Shown here: in pieces, positions 1 through 5,329 of the stretch
Layout of the letters: every line of letters begins with the position of its first letter
How positions within the stretch are numbered: position 1 is the stretch's first letter
Source: SZUA-430 sp964561925
GTDB taxonomy: Bacteria > Pseudomonadota > Alphaproteobacteria > Micropepsales > Micropepsaceae
NCBI GenBank assembly: GCA_964561925.1
Contig: CAZLRW010000197.1
Location: 1-5,329 of the forward strand
DNA length: 5,329 nt
Direction: 5' to 3'
Notes under the pieces: model-generated
Database searches by the model: none
What the model was told of the DNA's origin: nothing
Seen by the model: the letters and a program-made list of their open reading frames with translations, nothing else
Translations under genes and position numbers: made by a program

Positions 1-2
1 GG

Positions 3-881
3 GGGTGGTCGAATGCGGGGTTGATTACCGATGGGGATCAGTCGCTGCTGGTCGACACGTTGTTCGATCTGAAGCTCACGCGCGAGATGCTCTCGGCCAT
101 GCGGGCGGCGGCGCCGCGGGCGGCGAAGACGATCGGGACGCTCGTCAACACGCACCACAACGGCGATCATTGCTATGGCAACGAGTTGGTTGAGGGGGCT
201 GAGATCATCGCGTCCGCGCATGCGGCCGAAGAGATGAAACGCGAGCAACCGACCTTGCTTGCCAACTTCATGAAGGCGGCGCCGGGCTTGGGCCTGACCG
301 GCGAGTATCTAATGCACTGCTTCGGCGCGTTCGACTTCAACGGGATCACACCGACGCCGCCGACGACGACGTTCAGCGGACGAATGCGCCGGCATGTCGG
401 GGCGAAGACCGTCGAGCTCATCGAGGTCGGGCCCGCACATACCGGCGGCGACGTTCTCGTTCACGTGCCCGCCGACAAGACCGTGTTCACGGGCGACATT
501 CTCTTCATCGAGGGCACGCCGATCATGTGGGCGGGGCCGGTCGGCAATTGGATCGCGGCGTGCGATGCGATCTTGAAACTCGAGTGCGAGACGATCGTGC
601 CGGGGCACGGGCCGGTGACGGACAAGCGCGGAGTCAAAGCGGTGCAGAGCTATCTCGCCTATATCCGCGACGAGGCGCGCGAGCGCTACGACGTGGGGAT
701 GAGCGCGCGCGACGCGGCGCACGACATCGCGCTCGGCGACTATGATTCTTGGGGCGATGCCGAGCGGATCGCCGTTAACGTCGCGACGCTTTATCGCGAA
801 TTCTCCGGCGATCAGACGCCGCCCAATCCGGCGGAGCTGTTCGCGCTGATGGGCGAGATTTGGAAGAAGCGACGCAAGTAG
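3..881 (+). CDS. Metallo-beta-lactamase-fold hydrolase, 5'-partial
   Basis: Probable metal-dependent hydrolase of the MBL superfamily; the substrate is unknown. The reading frame is open to the left edge and begins GWSNAGLITDGDQ. This resembles the first strands of MBL proteins (G-x-S-N-x-G-L-I), so the TTG at 21 is an internal Leu codon and the true start lies outside the window. About 292 residues are visible, against roughly 300 for such proteins, so only a short N-terminal piece is missing. Counting the TTG codon as residue 1, the metal motifs are T-H45-H-N47-G-D49-H50 (153-170), H140 in AHTGGD (438-440), D159 in FTGDILF (495-497) and H196 in PGHGP (606-608). N47 stands where the second His of HxHxDH is usual. 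No signal peptide can be judged. The C-terminal part (residues about 205-286) is helical, with an Arg/Lys-rich end. The fold is nearly certain. The function could be lactonase-, thioesterase- or beta-lactamase-like. It ends 116 bp before the adaptor gene on the same strand. Confidence 0.9.
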   Translation, partial: GWSNAGLITDGDQSLLVDTLFDLKLTREMLSAMRAAAPRAAKTIGTLVNTHHNGDHCYGNELVEGAEIIASAHAAEEMKREQPTLLANFMKAAPGLGLTGEYLMHCFGAFDFNGITPTPPTTTFSGRMRRHVGAKTVELIEVGPAHTGGDVLVHVPADKTVFTGDILFIEGTPIMWAGPVGNWIAACDAILKLECETIVPGHGPVTDKRGVKAVQSYLAYIRDEARERYDVGMSARDAAHDIALGDYDSWGDAERIAVNVATLYREFSGDQTPPNPAELFALMGEIWKKRRK

Positions 882-997
882 TTCTTGTTTTGTTCAGACG
901 ACCTCAGTAAGGTTTCGCCCTTGTCGATCAGGCGCGGCGGTCCGATCTGTGCTCTTCCACGTACTGGTAGGGCGCACGGGCGCTTTCAGGGGTCCCA

Positions 998-2065
998 ATG
1001 GCGGAAGGTCAACGCGAACTCTTGGACCGGTTGAAGATCAACCGGGACGAGGAAGAAGACGAGGGCGGCGGCAATCGCTGGCTGATCGTCGGCTTCATGG
1101 CGGCCTGCGCGCTGGTCGCGGTCGGCGCGATCTATTTCTTCTGGCCGAAGGGCGAGGAGCAGGTGGCGGCGGCGGAGCCCGCGCCCGCGAGCACGGCCGG
1201 CACGCCCGCGACCGCGGGCCCGACGATCGGCAGCGGCGGCGTGCTGTCGGCCTCTGGCTACGTCACGGCGCGCCGGCTTGCGACCGTGTCGGCGGAGATC
1301 ACCGGGCGCATGGCCGAAGTTCTGATCGAAGAAGGCATGTCGGTGAAGGCGGATCAGGTGCTCGCGCGGCTCGACACGACGCTCGCCAAGACCGAACTCG
1401 GCATCGCGGAAGGCAACGTGCGCTCGGCGCGCGGCGCCTACGACGCCGCAGTCGCGGACAACGCGGAGGCGCAGCGGGCGCTCGTGCGCATTCGCGGCGT
1501 GAAGGCGCGCGAGTTTGCGAGCACCGCCGACCTCACGCGCGCGGAAGCGGCCGCGGACGCGGCGGCGGCGCGGCTGGTGCAGGCGCAAGGCAATCTGCGC
1601 TCGGCAGAACAGAGCGCGGCGCGGGCGAAGGCTCTGCTCGACAAGCACGAAATCCGCGCGCCGTTCGCCGGCATGGTCACGACGAAGGATGCGCAGCCCG
1701 GCGAAATCGTCTCGCCCGTGGCCGCCGGCGGCGGCTTCACGCGCACGGGCGTATGCACGATCGTCGACATGAATTCGCTCGAGGTCGAGGTTGAGGTCAA
1801 CGAGGCCTTCATCAGCCGTGTGAAGCAGGGTCAGCGGGCGAGCGCGACGCTCGACGCCTATCCGGAGTGGGAAATCCCGGCGAAAGTCGCGGCCATCATT
1901 CCGACCGCGAACCGCGACAAGGCGACGGTCAAAGTGCGCGTTGCGATCGAGACCGGCGATCCGCGCATCTTGCCCGAGATGGCCGCCAAAGTTCTGTTCT
2001 TCGACGACGAAAAGGTTGCGTCGCCGCCCGGTTCTCCGACACCGGCACCGCAGAAGACGCCTTAG
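998..2065 (+). CDS. HlyD/MacA-type periplasmic adaptor subunit of an ABC exporter
   Basis: Membrane-fusion (adaptor) protein of 355 residues that would bridge an inner-membrane ABC transporter to an outer-membrane channel. The ATG at 998 is chosen because AGGGG (988-992) sits 5 bases upstream. Residues 1-26 form a charged, acidic cytoplasmic tail (DEEEDE). Residues 28-49 form one membrane anchor, with no lipobox. A Pro/Ala/Thr-rich linker runs to about residue 80. The first half of a biotinyl-lipoyl domain follows (about 84-127, with EGMSVKADQVLARLD). An Ala-rich helical hairpin, likely coiled coil, spans about 128-214. The second lipoyl half (about 217-240) contains IRAPFAGMV and GEIVSP. A beta-barrel region covers about 252-340, and the Pro-rich end PPGSPTPAPQKTP may be disordered. 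This domain order is standard for MacA/HlyD-like proteins. The ATPase and permeases downstream support an ABC partner rather than an RND pump. The substrate is unknown. Confidence 0.92.
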   Translation: MAEGQRELLDRLKINRDEEEDEGGGNRWLIVGFMAACALVAVGAIYFFWPKGEEQVAAAEPAPASTAGTPATAGPTIGSGGVLSASGYVTARRLATVSAEITGRMAEVLIEEGMSVKADQVLARLDTTLAKTELGIAEGNVRSARGAYDAAVADNAEAQRALVRIRGVKAREFASTADLTRAEAAADAAAARLVQAQGNLRSAEQSAARAKALLDKHEIRAPFAGMVTTKDAQPGEIVSPVAAGGGFTRTGVCTIVDMNSLEVEVEVNEAFISRVKQGQRASATLDAYPEWEIPAKVAAIIPTANRDKATVKVRVAIETGDPRILPEMAAKVLFFDDEKVASPPGSPTPAPQKTP

Positions 2066-2075
2066 TTCTCCCCTC

Positions 2076-2175
2076 NNNNNNNNNNNNNNNNNNNNNNNNN
2101 NNNNNNNNNNNNNNNNNNNNNNNNNNNNNNNNNNNNNNNNNNNNNNNNNNNNNNNNNNNNNNNNNNNNNNNNNNN
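2076..2175. other. Assembly gap of exactly 100 N
   Basis: There are 100 unresolved bases between the adaptor stop and the ATPase start. A round 100 is the conventional placeholder for a gap of unknown size, so the true distance may differ. The left edge ends TTCTCCCCTC and the right edge begins CCCCTCTCCC, so both sides carry related C/T-rich sequence. Any reading frame drawn through the Ns is meaningless. Both flanking genes look complete, so the gap need not hide a gene, but a short one cannot be excluded. Confidence 0.98.
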
Positions 2176-2212
2176 CCCCTCTCCCTTCCGATTCCGGAAG
2201 GGCGAGGGGAGA
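2176..2212. repeat. GC-rich inverted repeat (hairpin) beside the gap
   Basis: CCCCTCTCCCTTCCG (2176-2190) pairs with CGGAAGGGCGAGGGG (2195-2209) around a 4-base loop ATTC: 14 of 15 pairs, with one T/C mismatch (2182 against 2203). The next bases, AGA (2210-2212), have no visible partner on the right side of the gap. However, TCTCCCCTC on the left side (2067-2075) is the exact reverse complement of GAGGGGAGA (2204-2212). The stem is followed by ACAAAAGAGG rather than a T-run, so it does not look like an intrinsic terminator on the + strand. It may be a dispersed REP-like intergenic palindrome or an mRNA-stabilising stem inside the operon. Copy number elsewhere cannot be seen from this window. 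Confidence 0.8.
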
Positions 2213-2226
2213 CAAAAGAGGCGTAG

Positions 2227-2919
2227 ATGACCGAACCGCTGATCAATCTCAAAGGCGTCACCAAGAGCTACACGCGCGGTAAGCAGTCCGTGCCGATCTT
2301 CGAGCGGCTCGACATGACGATCCCGCAGCAAGACTTCGTCGCGATCATGGGTCCGTCGGGGTCGGGCAAGACGACGCTGCTTAATCTGCTCGGCGGGATC
2401 GACAAGCCCACCGGCGGCGAGATCGTGTTCGACGGCAAGCGGATGGACAATCTCGACGAGAGCCGGCTCGCAGGCTTCCGCGCGGGGAATGTGGGCTTCA
2501 TCTTCCAGTTCTATAACCTGATGCCGATGCTGACCGCGGCGCAGAACGTGGAGTTGCCGCTCTTGCTCACGAAGCTCGGGCCGAAGGCGCGGAGCGAGCG
2601 GGTGAAGACGGCGCTCGAGATCGTGGGCCTGTCGGACCGGGCGCGGCACAAGCCGTCGGAGCTTTCGGGCGGTCAGCAGCAGCGCGTCGCGATCGCGCGG
2701 GCGATCGTGTCGGACCCGAAACTTTTGCTTTGCGACGAGCCGACGGGCGACCTCGACCGTGAAACAGCGGGCGAAATTCTGGCGATGCTGCAGACGCTGA
2801 ACAAGGATCTCGGCAAGACGATCGTGATGGTGACGCACGATCCGGAAGCAGCGCGCTATGCCAAGCGCACGCTGCACCTCGACAAAGGGCACTTCAGCGA
2901 GAAGGACCTTGCGGCATGA
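2227..2919 (+). CDS. ABC transporter ATP-binding protein, LolD/MacB-like
   Basis: Cytoplasmic nucleotide-binding subunit of 230 residues, a normal length for a stand-alone LolD-type ATPase, that would energise the two permeases encoded next. All ATPase motifs are present: Walker A GPSGSGKT (42-49), Q-loop Gln94 in FIFQFYNL, signature LSGGQ (146-150), Walker B LLLCDE with catalytic Glu171, D-loop GDLD (174-177) and switch His204 in VTHD. The FQFYNL and EPTGDLD wording is typical of the LolD/MacB/FtsE branch rather than importer ATPases. AGAGG (2217-2221) lies 5 bases before the ATG and supports this start. The stop overlaps the next start as ATGA, a sign of translational coupling. Substrate specificity cannot be read from an ATPase, so no gene symbol is given. 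Confidence 0.95.
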   Translation: MTEPLINLKGVTKSYTRGKQSVPIFERLDMTIPQQDFVAIMGPSGSGKTTLLNLLGGIDKPTGGEIVFDGKRMDNLDESRLAGFRAGNVGFIFQFYNLMPMLTAAQNVELPLLLTKLGPKARSERVKTALEIVGLSDRARHKPSELSGGQQQRVAIARAIVSDPKLLLCDEPTGDLDRETAGEILAMLQTLNKDLGKTIVMVTHDPEAARYAKRTLHLDKGHFSEKDLAA

Positions 2920-4070
2920 CGCTGATCGATCTCGTTCGCAAGAACCTGTTCCGTAAGCGGCTTAGGACGATCCTGACGATCGTTGCGATTTTCGTGGCGT
3001 TCCTGATCTTCGGCATCTTGGCCACGTTTCAGAACGCGATCAATGCCGGCGTCGAAGTGGCCGGCGCCGACCGGCTGATCACGGTGAACCGGATCAACTT
3101 CACGCTGCCGATGCCGCTCGCTTATGCGACGCGCACCGCGGGTGTGCAAGGCGTGAAGCAGGTCGCGCACGCGGAGTGGTTCGGCGGCTACTATCAAGAG
3201 CCGCGCAACTTTCTGGTCGCGTTTGCGGTCGACCCGAAGAACTATCTCGACATCTACCCCGAGTACATCGTGCCGCCGGCGCAACGCGAAGCGTTCCTGC
3301 GCGACAAGACGAGCATTCTGGTCGGTAAATCTGTCGCCGATCAGTTCGGCTGGAAGGCGGGCGACCGGTTGCCGCTCAAGAGCAACATCTACACGCAGAA
3401 GAACGGGTCGGACACTTGGGACTTCACGATCGCGGGGGTCGTCACCGGCAACGAGGCGCGGGTCGATACGAACTTCGTGATGTTCCACTACCAGTATCTG
3501 GCCGACACGCGTTCGTTCGGCGACGGCACCACGGGATGGATGATCCTGAAGACGACCGACGCGAAAGAGAACGCGCGCGTGATGCGCGAGGTGGACGCGT
3601 TGTTCGCGAACTCCGCGTTCGAGACGGAGACCAAGACCGAGCAGGCGTTCAACAAGGCGTTCGCCGAGCAGCTCGGCGATCTCGGTTTCATCGTGACGAT
3701 GATCGTGGGGGCCGCGTTCGTGACCATCCTGCTCATCGTCGGCAACACGATGATGCTGACCGTGCGCGAGCGGACGAACGAAATCGCGGTGATGAAGACG
3801 ATCGGCTTTACGACGCAGCGCATCTTCGGGCTGGTGCTCGGCGAATCCATGCTGCTCGCGCTCATCGGCGGGTTGCTTGGGATTGCATTCGCTTGGCTCG
3901 CGAGCTTCGCGATGGCCGGGCCGCTTAGCCGGTTTGGGCCGATCGCATTCTCTTGGGATACGGCCGCAACCGCGTTCGTGCTGATGGCGGTGCTCGGACT
4001 TCTGACCGGTCTGATCCCCGCGATCCGGGCGATGAACACCGACATCGTGACCGCGCTCGAAAGGAAATAG
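2916..4070 (+). CDS. FtsX/MacB-type ABC transporter permease, first of two
   Basis: Inner-membrane permease of 384 residues with the four-helix FtsX/MacB layout. A basic N-terminal stretch (RKNLFRKRLR) precedes membrane helix 1 at about 19-37. A large periplasmic MacB-PCD-like domain spans about 38-255. Helices 2-4 lie near 258-281, 303-330 and 350-370. The cytoplasmic stretch RERTNEIAVMKTIGFT (284-299) between helices 2 and 3 matches the conserved FtsX-family segment that contacts the ATPase. The protein ends PAIRAMNTDIVTALERK, the usual P-x-x-R-A-x-x-x-x-P-x-x-A-L type ending with Pro replaced by Asp. The start is set by the ATGA overlap with the ATPase and GAAGGA (2901-2906) 9 bases upstream. 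There is no fused ATPase domain, unlike true MacB. It probably pairs with the following permease, though homodimers are possible. Confidence 0.93.
   Translation: MTLIDLVRKNLFRKRLRTILTIVAIFVAFLIFGILATFQNAINAGVEVAGADRLITVNRINFTLPMPLAYATRTAGVQGVKQVAHAEWFGGYYQEPRNFLVAFAVDPKNYLDIYPEYIVPPAQREAFLRDKTSILVGKSVADQFGWKAGDRLPLKSNIYTQKNGSDTWDFTIAGVVTGNEARVDTNFVMFHYQYLADTRSFGDGTTGWMILKTTDAKENARVMREVDALFANSAFETETKTEQAFNKAFAEQLGDLGFIVTMIVGAAFVTILLIVGNTMMLTVRERTNEIAVMKTIGFTTQRIFGLVLGESMLLALIGGLLGIAFAWLASFAMAGPLSRFGPIAFSWDTAATAFVLMAVLGLLTGLIPAIRAMNTDIVTALERK
4061..4065 (+). promoter_or_regulatory. Ribosome binding site fixing the second permease start
   Basis: AAGGA lies 7 bases before the ATG at 4073, inside the last codons of the preceding permease. 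It decides the start: the same frame stays open back to 3953, but that upstream stretch is Arg/Asp-rich, overlaps the first permease and has no permease-like character. From 4073 the protein begins with an ordinary amphipathic segment and membrane helix. Confidence 0.75.
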
Positions 4071-4072
4071 CG

Positions 4073-5263
4073 ATGGGACGCACGTTCACGCAGATTGCGA
4101 CGGTGACCGCGATGAACCTGCGCTCGCTGCCGCAACGCAAGTGGACGTCGCTTGCGACGGTCGTCGCGATCGCGCTCGTCACCGGGGTGCTGCTCGCCTT
4201 TCTTGCGATGGCGAACGGGTTTCAAGCGACGGTCGCCGGCACCGGCGCGCCGGACGTCCTTGTCGTGCTGCGCAAAGGCAGCGAGAGCGAGATCAACTCG
4301 ACGCTTATGCGCGAGCAGGTGCTGCTGATGCAGGAGGCGCCGGGGCTCGCGCAGGGTTCGGACGGCAAGCCGCTGATGTCGCCGGAACTCTATGTGATCG
4401 TCGACGGAATCAAGAAGTCATCTGGATTGAAGGCGAACCTGCCGCTTCGCGGCCTCGGGCCGACTGCGAACGAGGTCCGGCGCGGCATCCGCATCGTGAG
4501 CGGGCGCATGTTCCAGCCAGGCACGAACGAACTCGTCGTCGGGCGGTCGGTCTCGAAGCAGTTCCGCGGGTTCGAACTCGGCGCGAAGATGCGGCTCGCG
4601 TCCCAGAACTGGGTCGTGGTCGGCGAGTTCGATGCGGGCGGCACGGTGTTCGAGTCCGAGATTTGGGCCGACGTCGCGGTGCTGCAGGGGCTCTATCAGC
4701 GGGGCAGCACGGTGCAGACCGTGCGCGCGCGGATGACCGATCCGGCGAGCCTCGAGAAGATCCGCGCGTTTTCCGACGCCGATCCGCGGCTCAAGCTCGA
4801 CGTCAAATCGGAGAAGGATTTCTACGCCGGGCAGAGCCGCAACATCGGCGACCTTATTCTCTATCTCGGTTGGCCGCTTGCGATCGCGATGTCGTTCGGG
4901 GCTCTCGCGGGCGCGCTCAACACGATGTTCGCCTCCGTCGACGCGCGCACGCGCGAGATTGCGACGTTGCGCGCGATCGGGTTTCGCGGGACGCCCGCGT
5001 TCATCGGGACGATGGTCGAGAGCCTCATCCTGGCCGCGATCGGCGGGCTCGTCGGGGCGGTCGGCACCTATCTGTTGTTCGACGGGATCAGTGCGGCGAC
5101 GCTGGGCGGAAACTTCACGCAGGTCGTCTTCTCTCTGAAGCTTTCCTGGTCGCTGGTGATACAGGGATTGATCCTGGCACTGGTGATCGGGCTTGCCGGC
5201 GGCGTCTTTCCCGCATGGCGCGCGGCGCGCGTGCCTCTGCTTGCGGCGTTCAAGGAGCAGTGA
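4073..5263 (+). CDS. FtsX/MacB-type ABC transporter permease, second of two
   Basis: Inner-membrane permease of 396 residues with the same layout as its upstream neighbour but clearly diverged in sequence. Helix 1 lies at about 26-47. The periplasmic domain covers about 48-256 and includes the MacB-PCD-like run SGRMFQPGTNELVVGRSV. Helices 2-4 lie at about 262-286, 310-336 and 359-381. The cytoplasmic segment DARTREIATLRAIGFR (290-305) is the FtsX-family counterpart of the RERTNEIAVMKTIGFT stretch in the first permease. The end, FPAWRAARVPLLAAFKEQ, keeps the Pro that the first permease lacks. Two bases separate it from the preceding stop, so it is almost surely co-transcribed and coupled. Its stop TGA directly abuts the stop of a convergent gene. 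The pair most likely forms a heterodimeric membrane unit served by the single ATPase. Confidence 0.93.
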   Translation: MGRTFTQIATVTAMNLRSLPQRKWTSLATVVAIALVTGVLLAFLAMANGFQATVAGTGAPDVLVVLRKGSESEINSTLMREQVLLMQEAPGLAQGSDGKPLMSPELYVIVDGIKKSSGLKANLPLRGLGPTANEVRRGIRIVSGRMFQPGTNELVVGRSVSKQFRGFELGAKMRLASQNWVVVGEFDAGGTVFESEIWADVAVLQGLYQRGSTVQTVRARMTDPASLEKIRAFSDADPRLKLDVKSEKDFYAGQSRNIGDLILYLGWPLAIAMSFGALAGALNTMFASVDARTREIATLRAIGFRGTPAFIGTMVESLILAAIGGLVGAVGTYLLFDGISAATLGGNFTQVVFSLKLSWSLVIQGLILALVIGLAGGVFPAWRAARVPLLAAFKEQ

Positions 5264-5329
5264 TTAGACCGTCTTTGCGTATTGGATGAAGCCGGTCTTG
5301 TCGGCGATCCGGTCGTAGAGTTGGCGGGC
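5264..5329 (-). CDS. C-terminal end of a convergent gene, possibly a GNAT acetyltransferase
   Basis: Read on the minus strand from the right edge, the sequence gives ARQLYDRIADKTGFIQYAKTV followed by TAA (the stop is TTA at 5264-5266 on +). Only 21 residues are visible and the start lies outside the window. The pattern A-x-x-L-Y-D-x-x-A-x-x-T-G-F-I-x-Y resembles the extreme C-terminus of many GNAT N-acetyltransferases, where A-x-x-L-Y belongs to the last helix and F-I-x-Y to the final strand. This is recall from family sequences, not a search result. The coding call rests on the sensible protein ending. The stop codons of this gene and the second permease touch with no spacer. Confidence 0.5.
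   Translation of the reverse strand, partial: ARQLYDRIADKTGFIQYAKTV

Noticed and set aside
21..23. TTG at 21 as the start of the hydrolase
   Set aside because: The frame is open upstream and encodes GWSNAG, a typical MBL N-terminal strand and turn, so the gene is cut by the window edge.
921..949. Promoter with TTGTCG (921-926) as -35 before the adaptor
   Set aside because: The hexamer 17 bases downstream (GATCTG) is a poor -10, and nothing else in the 116-bp spacer supports a promoter.
2176..2209. Rho-independent terminator after the adaptor
   Set aside because: The stem is strong, but no T-run follows on either strand, and the ATPase ribosome site follows immediately.
986..2215. Long minus-strand open frame of 409 codons across the adaptor gene and the N gap
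   Set aside because: It is Arg-rich shadow sequence opposite a clear adaptor gene, it runs through the N block, and it shows no domain or ribosome site.
2227..4070. Naming the ATPase and permease macB or lolD/lolC
   Set aside because: MacB is a fused ATPase-permease, and Lol systems have no such adaptor partner. The motifs fit the whole superfamily and do not single out either one.
3953..4072. N-terminal extension of the second permease to an upstream ATG
   Set aside because: The extra 40 residues overlap the first permease, are Arg/Asp-rich, and add nothing resembling a permease; AAGGA at 4061 fits the ATG at 4073.

Overview
The window is GC-rich, densely packed bacterial DNA with GC-ending codon preference and Shine-Dalgarno-type starts. 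Its style suggests an alphaproteobacterium, perhaps Rhizobiales-like. That placement is an impression from codon use and protein flavour, and no marker gene is present to confirm it. The exact 100-N run shows that the window comes from a draft scaffold, possibly metagenomic.

Layout: (1) Positions 3-881 (+) hold a metallo-beta-lactamase-fold hydrolase whose N-terminus lies off the left edge. Its first metal motif reads H-x-N-x-D-H instead of H-x-H-x-D-H. (2) A 116-bp spacer follows with no convincing promoter or terminator. (3) Positions 998-2065 (+) encode an inner-membrane-anchored HlyD/MacA-type periplasmic adaptor. (4) Next comes an intergenic region containing the N gap and a strong GC-rich inverted repeat. 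The two edges of the gap share CCCCTC; if joined there, they make one 18-bp-arm hairpin with a single mismatch. (5) Positions 2227-2919 (+) encode an ABC ATPase of the LolD/MacB-like class. (6) Positions 2916-4070 and 4073-5263 (+) encode two different FtsX/MacB-type permeases, the first overlapping the ATPase by ATGA and the second starting 2 bp after the first ends. (7) Positions 5264-5329 (-) hold the last 21 codons and stop of a convergent gene, probably a GNAT acetyltransferase, whose stop abuts the permease stop with no spacer.

The adaptor, ATPase and two permeases read as one tripartite-type (type VII, mechanotransmission-like) ABC export unit. The ATPase would power a permease pair, plausibly a heterodimer, and the adaptor would link it across the periplasm to an outer-membrane channel. 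No outer-membrane factor is encoded here. The substrate cannot be read from the sequence. The hydrolase lies upstream on the same strand, but nothing seen ties it functionally to the exporter.

I found no clear evidence of a wholly new system. The points most worth a second look are the split two-permease exporter, the hairpin at the assembly gap, the Asn-substituted metal motif, and the unspaced convergent gene end at the right edge.
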